Assembly: GCA_965602225.1 (NCBI GenBank)
Contig: CBFCYE010000010.1
Coordinates: 1-64,000, forward strand
Length of the DNA: 64,000 nucleotides
Direction of reading: 5' to 3'
Source of the DNA: Tenderia sp965602225
Lineage (GTDB): Bacteria > Pseudomonadota > Gammaproteobacteria > Tenderiales > Tenderiaceae
The notes beneath the pieces were generated by a model. The model saw only the letters and a program-made list of their open reading frames with translations. It searched no databases and was not told the DNA's origin. Below are positions 34,850-43,435 of the stretch, one piece after another. Position numbers and translations under genes: made by a program. The stretch's first letter is position 1; every line of letters begins with the position of its first letter.

Positions 34850-37741
34850 ATGTTTAGAACAAAATCCAAAGCCAATTCGGAAACCAAAATCAAGTTTGCC
34901 GATGTTGATGCGGTTAAAAAGCGTTTCTTGTTGTTGAACAAGGAGCGCCTGCGTCGTGGCGAGGATTGTATGCGCAATAATCAGCGCGATTTTCTCGATT
35001 TCCTGCCCTTGTTATTCCATATCAATCACCCCAGCCTGCCGGGCTATGTCTCTAAGGATACGCCGTCAGGCATTTGTGATTACGCACCAACAGACCGCGC
35101 TCTAACCGCGGCCAATAAATACATTCATCGTTTTGAGTATAAAAACCGGGCCATGGTGCGTTACGACATCCTGTCGATGTTTTTGATGGGCAGTAGCGGT
35201 ACGATTGCCTATTCGAAAAAGAGTGATTTTGATATCTGGCTGTGTCATCAGCATGGTATTTCACAAGAAAGCCTTGAAGAGCTCCAGACCCGCTGCACAG
35301 CCATCGAACAATGGGCCGATGCTCAGGGGCTGGAAGTGCACTTTTTCCTCATGGACGCAGAAAACTTCAAGCAAGGTAAGATCGTTGATCTTTCATCTGA
35401 GAGTAGTGGCACGGCACAGTATTATCTATTGCTGGAAGAGTTTTATCGTACCAGTCTACTGATTGCTGGGCGTTTCCCAATCTGGTGGTTAGTGCCGGTG
35501 GAGGAAGAGGAAAATTATGACAACTATGTCAAAGAACTTTATAAAAGTCGTCTGGTGCTGGAGTCTGAGTGTATCGATTTTGGTGGTATTCCGACCTTGC
35601 CGGCAGAGGAGTTTTTTGGTGCAGCGGTTTGGCAATTATTTAAGGGCATAGACTCTCCTTACAAGTCGGTGCTGAAACTATTATTGATGGAAGTTTATGC
35701 CTCTGAGTATCCTGATATTGAATTGTTGTGTTTGCGTTTCAAGAAGGCCATCTTTGATGGCGAACATGACCTGGACAAGCTGGATCCTTATTTGATGCTT
35801 TATAAAAGGCTTGAGGAATATCTGCTCGAACGTGATGAGCCGGATCGACTTGAACTGGTGCGGCGCTGTTTTTATTTCAAAGTTAATCAGAAACTAGGTG
35901 TGACCGAGAATGCTCAGTATGACTGGCGTCGGGATCTTTTACGTTCCAAAACCAATGCATGGGGCTGGGAAAAAGAATACCTGACGATGCTGGATCTGCG
36001 TGCTGGTTGGCGGATTCAGAGAGTATTAAAAGAAAGGGGCATTTTGGTAAAAGAATTAACCTATACCTATCAGTTTCTTTCTTCCTTCGCTAGAAATTAT
36101 GCCCAGCTGGCAGCCATTAATCAGGAAGACTTGAATGCCCTTGGTCGCAAACTCTATGCTGCATTTGAACGCAAGACCGGCAAAGTCGAAGTTGTTAATC
36201 GTGGTATTTCCCAGGATGTATTTGAAAAATCGTTGACGCTTTATCAGATCCTACAAAAGGATCGGGATGGTGGTTGGGCCTTGTTGGCGGCGGCGGAAGG
36301 ATCCACTGCCAATGATCCATCATCGATGGTGGCATTGAAGCGTGGTCGACACCTTATTGAACTGGTTGCCTGGGGGTTTTATAACGGCCTGATGAATACC
36401 ATGACCTCGATTAATGTGGTCAGGAGTTCTGGTAGTGCAGATCAGAGGGAGCTGGGGGAGTTTGTAAAAGAACTGGAAAAGTTTATTCCTGCCAAAAAAG
36501 TATTTGAAACCAGCGTTGAAGATCTGGGCCGTGCGGTCAGGATTTTACAATCCGCAGTCGTGATCAATATTGGTCAGGATCCACTGGTTGAACTGCGGCG
36601 CACGGGAGCACATCTGGCCAGTAATCGAACTGATGCCTTAAGTTACGGTGGTATGTATGAAACGCTGGTTGGCAGTGTTGATCAGGTTTTGTTAAGCAGC
36701 TGGAAAGAGGTGTTGACCTCTCATTACGAGGGTGCTGAAAGTGTGCTGGCCTGGTTGAGTAATTATTTTCGCTTGATGCCGCCATCAAAGGGTGTTGAAC
36801 CGCCCCGACCAACGGTTTTGTGTTACACGCAAAATCATGCCATCACCATTAAACAGCGGATCGTAAAGCTTATTGATGATTTGATTGAGTGTTTTTACGG
36901 CTCGAAAGACAAACTTAATAGCCGTTATATTCTCTGTGTTCGACGTGCCTATTATTTGCTGTATATGGAAGAAAATGTGCTGCGTTATCAGCGCTTCGCA
37001 GAATATGGTGAGCTATTGCGTTATTTGAGTAAGGGGCGTCAGGTGTTTGGTCGTGTGTTGCTTGATAAAAATGTGATCGCAGATGATTTGCTGTCTCTGG
37101 TAATGAAGTTTAACAAGCCAGGTGTGGTGCAGTTTTTCTATAAGCGTGATGCAGGCAAGGCCGATATATTTGTTGTTGATGAAAATGGTTCATTATTTCG
37201 TCAGAAGGTCGAGTCACTTGATGAAGCCAGTTTGATGGGGCATTTCAGGTTGTTTTTTGATTCCATTTTGCAGCGGCGCTCATTTTTGGTGGCTGGTTCC
37301 GATGCCGAGAGTGGTAGCGAAATCGATGTGGAATATTATGGCATTGTTCGTAACCGTCAGGGCCAATACCAGATTGCTAAAAAGGTTCCGGATCAAAATG
37401 CCAAGAAAGCATATTTCAGCATCCAAGTCATTGCTTCTTATGAAGAGGAAGAGGCCGCAGGCGGTTTTACTGTTTATTGCGATGAGCGTGAATTTTCTTC
37501 TCTAGAGTTTGGTAGTGATCTGTTTAATAAAGTTGCGGCCTATATTATGTCGCAGCGTAAAAGTGGTCAGTCTTACCCGGTATACATCACGGATGTGGAC
37601 TTGCCTGCGGCCATGTTTGCCGATTATCCAGACGGTAATGTGCCGGTGGTGGAATTTCTTAATTACAAGAAAAACATTGAAAACAAGCTTAATCAGTCGC
37701 TCAATAACATGGCGCGCGTACGGCCACTAAAACCCCGTTAG
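34850..37741 (+). CDS. cyaA: Class I adenylate cyclase
   Basis: CyaA makes cAMP from ATP. The 963-residue length and the sequence features are those of the enterobacterial/pseudomonad class I enzyme. The N-terminal half holds the nucleotidyltransferase-like motif MGSSGTIAYSKKSDFDIWLCH (about residue 110), with the GS and the DxD pair needed for metal and nucleotide binding. The C-terminal half is the regulatory domain. The start ATG is preceded by GGGAGAG. The order argH, cyaA, lptM, lysA is as in Pseudomonas. The CRP partner is not in this window. Confidence 0.95.
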   Translation: MFRTKSKANSETKIKFADVDAVKKRFLLLNKERLRRGEDCMRNNQRDFLDFLPLLFHINHPSLPGYVSKDTPSGICDYAPTDRALTAANKYIHRFEYKNRAMVRYDILSMFLMGSSGTIAYSKKSDFDIWLCHQHGISQESLEELQTRCTAIEQWADAQGLEVHFFLMDAENFKQGKIVDLSSESSGTAQYYLLLEEFYRTSLLIAGRFPIWWLVPVEEEENYDNYVKELYKSRLVLESECIDFGGIPTLPAEEFFGAAVWQLFKGIDSPYKSVLKLLLMEVYASEYPDIELLCLRFKKAIFDGEHDLDKLDPYLMLYKRLEEYLLERDEPDRLELVRRCFYFKVNQKLGVTENAQYDWRRDLLRSKTNAWGWEKEYLTMLDLRAGWRIQRVLKERGILVKELTYTYQFLSSFARNYAQLAAINQEDLNALGRKLYAAFERKTGKVEVVNRGISQDVFEKSLTLYQILQKDRDGGWALLAAAEGSTANDPSSMVALKRGRHLIELVAWGFYNGLMNTMTSINVVRSSGSADQRELGEFVKELEKFIPAKKVFETSVEDLGRAVRILQSAVVINIGQDPLVELRRTGAHLASNRTDALSYGGMYETLVGSVDQVLLSSWKEVLTSHYEGAESVLAWLSNYFRLMPPSKGVEPPRPTVLCYTQNHAITIKQRIVKLIDDLIECFYGSKDKLNSRYILCVRRAYYLLYMEENVLRYQRFAEYGELLRYLSKGRQVFGRVLLDKNVIADDLLSLVMKFNKPGVVQFFYKRDAGKADIFVVDENGSLFRQKVESLDEASLMGHFRLFFDSILQRRSFLVAGSDAESGSEIDVEYYGIVRNRQGQYQIAKKVPDQNAKKAYFSIQVIASYEEEEAAGGFTVYCDEREFSSLEFGSDLFNKVAAYIMSQRKSGQSYPVYITDVDLPAAMFADYPDGNVPVVEFLNYKKNIENKLNQSLNNMARVRPLKPR

Positions 37742-37834
37742 TTTCTCTCATTTCTGGGAGCTGCCCCAACCTTGTAGTGCAATCTCTGCTTTTCTGGGAT
37801 AATGCCGCCACGTTATTTTCTTGGGGTATCACAG

Positions 37835-37987
37835 ATGAAAATAGTGCGAATAATTTTAACCTTGGCTTGTTTAAATCTGCTTGTTGGCTGTGGTCAGAAG
37901 GGTGACCTCTATTTCCCAGAGCAGCGGGCGGGGGTCGCCGCGTTTGCGGAATCAGTATCCTGGTTGGAGAGTTATGGATTACTTTGA
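37835..37987 (+). CDS. lptM: Small LPS-assembly lipoprotein LptM (LppL-like)
   Basis: The ATG at 37835 yields a 50-residue lipoprotein with signal MKIVRIILTLACLNLLVGC (lipobox LVGC, Cys19) and the conserved motif GQKGDLYFP directly behind the cysteine. LptM-type proteins sit upstream of lysA and help mature the LptD/E translocon. A longer in-frame ATG at 37802 would add 11 residues in front of the signal and is not favoured. Its stop lies 14 bases inside lysA. Confidence 0.9.
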   Translation: MKIVRIILTLACLNLLVGCGQKGDLYFPEQRAGVAAFAESVSWLESYGLL

Positions 37988-39227
37988 ATATCGAAATGGT
38001 TGCCTGTTTGCCGAAGAATTGACTTTGGCTGAGCTGGCTGCGGCCCATGGTACGCCCTGTTATGTCTATTCGCGGGCAACGATTGAACGGCATTGGCGGG
38101 CCTTTGATGATGCCTTGTCAGGTCAGCGGCATCTGGTCTGTTATGCGGTGAAGGCCAACTCTAATCTGGCCGTGCTTAATCTCATGGCAAGAATGGGCAG
38201 TGGTTTTGATATCGTTTCGGTGGGTGAACTTGAGCGTGTATTGAAGGCGGGTGGTGATCCAGGCAAGGTGGTTTTTTCCGGCGTTGCCAAACGTGAGGAT
38301 GAGATGCACCGCGCGCTTGAGGTGGGGATTAAATGTTTCAATGTTGAATCTGTTGCTGAGTTAGCACGTCTTAACCAGGTTGCGGCGCAGATGAATATGC
38401 AGGCACCAGTTTCAATTCGGGTTAACCCGGATGTCGATGCCAAGACCCACCCCTATATTTCCACCGGCTTGAAAGAGAATAAGTTTGGTATTGATATCGA
38501 CCAGGCGCTGGTTGTTTATCAGCAGGCTGCGACCATGTCGAATTTGCGCCTGGTTGGGGTGGATTGCCATATTGGTTCACAGTTGACCCAGGTGGAACCC
38601 TTTGTCGATGCGCTTGATCGTGTCTTGCTGCTGGTTGAGCAGCTAAAACAACAGGGTATCGAGCTTGAGCACCTTGATGTCGGTGGTGGGCTAGGTATTC
38701 GCTATCAGGATGAAACGCCGCCAGCGCCGGCCGAATACGCCGCAGCGATCAAACAGCGACTCAATAATCCAGAGATCGAGATTCTGATCGAGCCAGGTCG
38801 CGCCATTGTTGGCAATGCCGGTGTGTTGGTGACCAAGGTTGAATACCTGAAACTTAGCGGCCATAAAAACTTTGCCATTGTTGATGCCGCCATGAATGAC
38901 CTGCTGCGGCCATCACTCTATTCTGCCTGGCAGGAGATTGTGCCACTACAGCAGCGTGACGATGTCAGCGCGCAAGCCTACGACATTGTTGGGCCTGTCT
39001 GTGAAACAGGTGATTTTCTCGGCAAAGATAGAGAGCTGGCGATTGCCGCTGGTGATCTGTTGGCGGTGCGCAGTGCCGGTGCCTACGGTTTTAGTATGAG
39101 TTCAAACTATAATTCACGGCCGCGTCCGGCTGAATTATTGGTGGATGGTGACAAGGTGCATGTCGTACGTCAGCGTGAGTCATTTGATGATCTCTATCGC
39201 CAGGAATCGCTGCTGCCGCAGGACTAA
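37974..39227 (+). CDS. lysA: Diaminopimelate decarboxylase
   Basis: LysA converts meso-diaminopimelate to lysine using PLP. The start ATG 37974 gives MDYFEYRNGCLFAEELTLAE, with 417 residues. Family motifs: CYAVKANSNLAVLN with the PLP lysine, HIGSQLTQVEPF, DVGGGLGIRY and EPGRAIVGNAGVL, and near the end VGPVCETGDFLGKDR with the active-site cysteine. The 14-base overlap with lptM suggests coupled translation. DapF, which follows lysA in Pseudomonas, is replaced here by the convergent RCC1 genes. Confidence 0.96.
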   Translation: MDYFEYRNGCLFAEELTLAELAAAHGTPCYVYSRATIERHWRAFDDALSGQRHLVCYAVKANSNLAVLNLMARMGSGFDIVSVGELERVLKAGGDPGKVVFSGVAKREDEMHRALEVGIKCFNVESVAELARLNQVAAQMNMQAPVSIRVNPDVDAKTHPYISTGLKENKFGIDIDQALVVYQQAATMSNLRLVGVDCHIGSQLTQVEPFVDALDRVLLLVEQLKQQGIELEHLDVGGGLGIRYQDETPPAPAEYAAAIKQRLNNPEIEILIEPGRAIVGNAGVLVTKVEYLKLSGHKNFAIVDAAMNDLLRPSLYSAWQEIVPLQQRDDVSAQAYDIVGPVCETGDFLGKDRELAIAAGDLLAVRSAGAYGFSMSSNYNSRPRPAELLVDGDKVHVVRQRESFDDLYRQESLLPQD

Positions 39228-39279
39228 GCCACAGGCAACAGCGGCGGGTGTTGGAAATATCTGCCGCTGTTAGCCGCCA

Positions 39280-42200
39280 TTATTGTAACGACACCTCTTG
39301 TGGTATCTCTTTCCAGGCACTGCCATTGCCAAATTGAAATTCGGCCCCCTCTCCCCAGCAATAAATATTGCGATTGAGGCTGGTAGCATCCTCACGTACC
39401 CCACAACCATGATCCATTCCCAGTGTCACGCCCTGCCAGTTACTGCCTGTTAGGCGGTTAGTTGGTGTGTCGGTAAAGTTCTCGCCCCAGCACCAGAGCT
39501 TATTATCGGTGGTAATAGCGCAGGCAGTATTTTGTCCGACTGCGTAATCGATCACGCTGTGATTCCCCGTAATAAGTCTAGGGCTTATCGGGGCCGGGTT
39601 GGTGGCCACATCTATTGTGCCTATGCCGGTCTGCCCCAGGCTGTGATCACCCCAGCAATAGAGATGTTGGTCTGCCTGCCAGCCACAGGTAAAACTGTTG
39701 CCGGCTTTGACGCTTACCCAGCTGTTATTAAATTGCGGTGGAAAGCCGTTAGCGGCGGTGTCGACGATGATTTGAGTTGGGGTTGGTTTATCAATGACGG
39801 TCTGGTCGCCCAATTGGGAGGCATCGTTTTCACCCCAGCACCACAGCGTGCCATCGGTCTTGATGGCGCAGGTGTGGCCGCCTTCGATATGGTCGGTATC
39901 ATTGATGTAGCCACCGACGGCAACATCCAGCCAGGTGCTAGCAATCGGAGTTGGTACGTTCACGCGGAGTCCAGCACCTGAGCCGCCATCGCCAATCTGG
40001 CCGGTAGCGTTATCACCCCAACACCACAACTCATCTGTATTTTTGATGCCGCAAGTATGGCTGGCGCCAGCATCGACTTTGATCCAGTTGTCTGTGTTAT
40101 CAGGTGCTGGCGGTAAAATTTTGTTTTGTAGTGACAGTGACCAGTTGGCTGCGCCATTGTCAGAGGCCGCCTTTGCAAGCTGTGCATGAGTGTTTCTACC
40201 CCAGCAGTAGAGGGCTCCGGCATCGGTAATGGCGCAGCTATGAAAGTGTCCAGTGGAGACATACTCCCAATCCCCAAGCGTGGCATCGGGGCCATTTATT
40301 TGTATTGGCGCTGATTGATTGGCGGTTGAGGCTATGCCAAGTTGACCGTAATTGTTAACGCCGCCGCACCAGAGTGTCTTGAGCAGCGTGAATGGATCGA
40401 TTTTGATGCCACAGCTATGCAGTGTGCCGCTGCCGAAGCTGCCCTTCTTCAGATTGTCGCTGCCGTCGATAGTGCCCCAGTTGTTTGATGCATCAAACAG
40501 TCTGGCGGTACTGGTGTCCTGGTTGATACCGTTGCCAAGTTGTCCAAAGTCGTTCAAGCCCCAACAGTGGCCTATATAGTCGCTGTCGATAGCGCAGGTG
40601 TGGTTTTTACCGCTGCTGACGAAGCGCCAATCGAGTGCATCGCTATGCGTAACCGGTTTTGGTGTGGGCTGGTGGCTGGTGTTGCCAATACCGAGTTGGC
40701 CGGCGTCATTGTTGCCCCAGCAGTATAAGGGGTAGATGTACTCGGCTGGGTTAGAGCCTGCAACGGGTATTGCCTGGATGGCGCATGTATGGTTGCCACC
40801 GGCAGAAATGCCTAGCCAGTTGATGTCTGTTCCAACTTGCTTGGGTGTAAGCTCGGCTAAATTGTCGCCTTGCCCTAATTGTCCATAGGTATTGTCGCCC
40901 CAGCAGTATAGGTATTGGTTTGGGCTTTGAGTTTTAATAGCGCAGGCGTGGCTATCGCCGGCACTAATGGCCGTCCAATCAGTGGCAAGGTCGACTAGAG
41001 AAGGTATTTTGTTGTTTACAGGGGTATGGCCAAGTTGTGATAAATCGTTCTTGCCCCAGCACCAGAGTGTTTGGCTTGTAGGGGTAATTGTCGTGTCTGT
41101 TTGTATGCCACAACTAAACTGATTGCCCAGGCTGAGACTGCTCCACGTGGTTGCCAAGCCAATCTGTGTTGGGATGGTGCTGTTATTAGTGCTGTTATCC
41201 CCTAGCTGAGATTGGCTGTTATCGCCCCAGCACCACAGTGTTTTATCATCTTTGATGGCACAGCTATGGTCTACACCGAGGCTGAGTCCTATCCAGATTG
41301 ATTCATCTAAAACAGGTGCTGGAATAGTGCTTAGTCTGGTTGTGCCATTACCAAGTTGGCCAAAGGTGTTATTGCCCCAGCACCATAATGAACTATCTTT
41401 TCTGACTGCACAGCTGTGATTGCCATCGGCCTCGATTTTGAGCCAGAGGCTTAGGCTGGGTTCCTGTGTCGGGGTTTTTGTGGTTTTTGTGGCTTGTGCC
41501 GCCTGGCCATAAGAGCTACTACCCCAGCACCACAGGGTTTCATCTGTCTTGATAGCGCAGCTGTGGGCGTCGCCACTGCTGATGCTTAACCAGCTTGAAA
41601 CGTCCATATCAACCGATGTTGGCACTGTCATATCAATGGCGTTGGTGCTGCCCGTGGGTAAATGGCCCTGCTGATTGCTGGTGTTGCTGCCCCAGCAGTA
41701 GAGGTGATTGTTTCCATCGATGCCGCAGCTGAACTGGTCGCCAAGGCTGATTTCAAGCCAGCTTGCTGTGCCAATATGTAAGGGGATGAGGCTTGGTTTT
41801 GTTGTGTTGTCGCCCAGTTTTGAATGTGTATTGTCACCCCAGCACCACAGTGTATCGTCAGCTTTGATGCCACAGCTATGCTCTGTGCCAAGACTGATTT
41901 TGTTCCAGATTGAGCCGATGGTAATGGCGGTAGGTGTGTTGATGATAGCCTCGCTCGAATTACCACCGACTTGGCCTGCGCTATTACTGCCCCAGCACCA
42001 CAAGGAGTTGTCGTCTTTGATGGCGCAGCTATGATCGCCGTTGGCGGCAATGCTCGACCATTGACCGCCAGTGGCAACCTCGGTTGGCTCGCTAAGCAGT
42101 GTCGATATTGAACCCTGACCAAGTTGACCTTTGTCATTGCCGCCCCAACACCAGAGTGACTGGTCTGCCTTTTTGATGGCACAGGTGTGGCTGTTGCCAT

Positions 42201-42897
42201 TCGCTGTTGTGTTCCATTGTTCAGTGGTGGTTTCATCCGCATTGGTTTTTATCAGCTTGGAGGGTCGTTTGCTGTTGGTTGGGGGGTGGCCTAGTTGTGA
42301 GCTGGTGTTACTGCCCCAACACCATAGTGAATCATCTGTGTTTTTGATCGCGCAGCTGTGTATCGAGCCGAGGCTGACATCACGCCAGTCGGTATTGGCC
42401 GAGATGGCTGCAGGCTCTGTCTGAATGAGGGTTGAGCCGTTGCCTACCTGACCAGAATCGTTTTTGCCCCAGCAGTGCAATGCGCCATTTTCATCGATAC
42501 CGCAGCTATGTGTATCTCCGGTGATAACCACCTGCCAGAGGTCAGTGCTAATGGCAGTGGGGCTGGTGCGGACGCCGGTTTCACCGTTGCCTAGTTGGCC
42601 GTCTTCATTGTTGCCCCAGCACCACAGGCTACCATCCAGGTTTTTGATGCTGCAGTTGTGACTGCCACCGCTGCTGATTATCTTTAGGCCGGTGGTTTGG
42701 CCAAAAGTATCTACTGGTGGGGTGATGGGGTCAGGATCTGCTGGGGTTGCATCGGGATCCTGAACCACAGGATCGGCTGTCGACGGATTGGTGGTGCTGT
42801 TATCGATACAGCCACCCAGACCTACGAGCAGACACAACGGCAGCAGAATAAGTGCCAGCATGCGTCTCAGGTCGGACTTGATTGGGCTTGATAACAT
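39280..42897 (-). CDS. Giant RCC1-repeat lipoprotein, 21 cysteine-paired blades
   Basis: The 1205-residue protein has a lipoprotein signal (LILLPLCLLVGLGGC, Cys30) and a short Pro/Asp-rich linker. It then has RCC1-type repeats of about 50 residues to the end, each with the form HSCAIK...LWCWG.N..GQLG. Counting the CWG positions gives 21 units (one reads CGG), which is 3 x 7; RCC1 propellers have seven blades, so three stacked propellers are predicted. Nearly every unit has two cysteines (HxC and LWC), probably one disulfide per blade, in keeping with an exported protein. The function is unknown. The second RCC1 gene lies just beyond trmL. Confidence 0.9.
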   Translation of the reverse strand: MLSSPIKSDLRRMLALILLPLCLLVGLGGCIDNSTTNPSTADPVVQDPDATPADPDPITPPVDTFGQTTGLKIISSGGSHNCSIKNLDGSLWCWGNNEDGQLGNGETGVRTSPTAISTDLWQVVITGDTHSCGIDENGALHCWGKNDSGQVGNGSTLIQTEPAAISANTDWRDVSLGSIHSCAIKNTDDSLWCWGSNTSSQLGHPPTNSKRPSKLIKTNADETTTEQWNTTANGNSHTCAIKKADQSLWCWGGNDKGQLGQGSISTLLSEPTEVATGGQWSSIAANGDHSCAIKDDNSLWCWGSNSAGQVGGNSSEAIINTPTAITIGSIWNKISLGTEHSCGIKADDTLWCWGDNTHSKLGDNTTKPSLIPLHIGTASWLEISLGDQFSCGIDGNNHLYCWGSNTSNQQGHLPTGSTNAIDMTVPTSVDMDVSSWLSISSGDAHSCAIKTDETLWCWGSSSYGQAAQATKTTKTPTQEPSLSLWLKIEADGNHSCAVRKDSSLWCWGNNTFGQLGNGTTRLSTIPAPVLDESIWIGLSLGVDHSCAIKDDKTLWCWGDNSQSQLGDNSTNNSTIPTQIGLATTWSSLSLGNQFSCGIQTDTTITPTSQTLWCWGKNDLSQLGHTPVNNKIPSLVDLATDWTAISAGDSHACAIKTQSPNQYLYCWGDNTYGQLGQGDNLAELTPKQVGTDINWLGISAGGNHTCAIQAIPVAGSNPAEYIYPLYCWGNNDAGQLGIGNTSHQPTPKPVTHSDALDWRFVSSGKNHTCAIDSDYIGHCWGLNDFGQLGNGINQDTSTARLFDASNNWGTIDGSDNLKKGSFGSGTLHSCGIKIDPFTLLKTLWCGGVNNYGQLGIASTANQSAPIQINGPDATLGDWEYVSTGHFHSCAITDAGALYCWGRNTHAQLAKAASDNGAANWSLSLQNKILPPAPDNTDNWIKVDAGASHTCGIKNTDELWCWGDNATGQIGDGGSGAGLRVNVPTPIASTWLDVAVGGYINDTDHIEGGHTCAIKTDGTLWCWGENDASQLGDQTVIDKPTPTQIIVDTAANGFPPQFNNSWVSVKAGNSFTCGWQADQHLYCWGDHSLGQTGIGTIDVATNPAPISPRLITGNHSVIDYAVGQNTACAITTDNKLWCWGENFTDTPTNRLTGSNWQGVTLGMDHGCGVREDATSLNRNIYCWGEGAEFQFGNGSAWKEIPQEVSLQ

Positions 42898-42944
42898 GTT
42901 TTTATTATATAACTGCTTTTTCGTAACTAGCTGTTTTTTATTGA

Positions 42945-43409
42945 TTAAACTTTGAAGTCATTTTGTCGCCAGGCTTCAAATAGGGCGATGGCTACAGTGT
43001 TGGACAAGTTTAGGCTGCGACTGTTCGCATTCATCGGCAGGCGCAGCACCTGATCCGGCCCCAGCTGTTGTAATAACTCACCAGGCAGGCCGCGTGTCTC
43101 CGGGCCGAACAGCAGGATATCACCTGGCTGGAAGTCTGGCTCGGCATAACTGCGCTTGCCGTGGGTAGAGAAGGCAAAGATACGCTTGGGGTCAGGTTTA
43201 AGCTGCGCCAGCATCGCTTCAATGCTTTGGTGTTCCTGCACGTCAGCAAACTCATGGTAATCAAGCCCGGCGCGGCGCAGCTTTTTGTTATCCAGATCAA
43301 AACCGAGCGGGTGGATCAGGTGCAGCTGTGAGCCGGTGTTGGCACAGAGGCGGATGATGTTGCCGGTGTTGGGCGGGATTTCCGGTTGGAATAGGGCTAT
43401 ATGAAACAT
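42945..43409 (-). CDS. trmL: tRNA (cytidine(34)-2'-O)-methyltransferase
   Basis: TrmL methylates the wobble base of tRNA-Leu with SAM in the cytoplasm. ATG 43409 gives the family start MFHIALFQPEIPPNTGNIIR and 154 residues; a GTG at 43436, one base overlapping the upstream stop (TAGTG), would add nine residues that do not fit the family, although it would suit translational coupling. SPOUT-knot motifs are present: LIHPLGFDLDNKKLRRAGLDY, LLFGPETRGLP and RLPMNANSRSLNLSNTVAIALFE. It lies between two RCC1-repeat genes on the same strand. Confidence 0.93.
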   Translation of the reverse strand: MFHIALFQPEIPPNTGNIIRLCANTGSQLHLIHPLGFDLDNKKLRRAGLDYHEFADVQEHQSIEAMLAQLKPDPKRIFAFSTHGKRSYAEPDFQPGDILLFGPETRGLPGELLQQLGPDQVLRLPMNANSRSLNLSNTVAIALFEAWRQNDFKV

Positions 43410-43435
43410 GGATGGAGGATACACAGCGCCATTCA

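Noticed and set aside
39237..39271. Inverted repeat AACAGCGGCGG / CTGCCGCTGTT between lysA and the RCC1 gene
   Set aside because: The loop is 13 bases, one mismatch occurs and no T-run follows, so it is not called a terminator.
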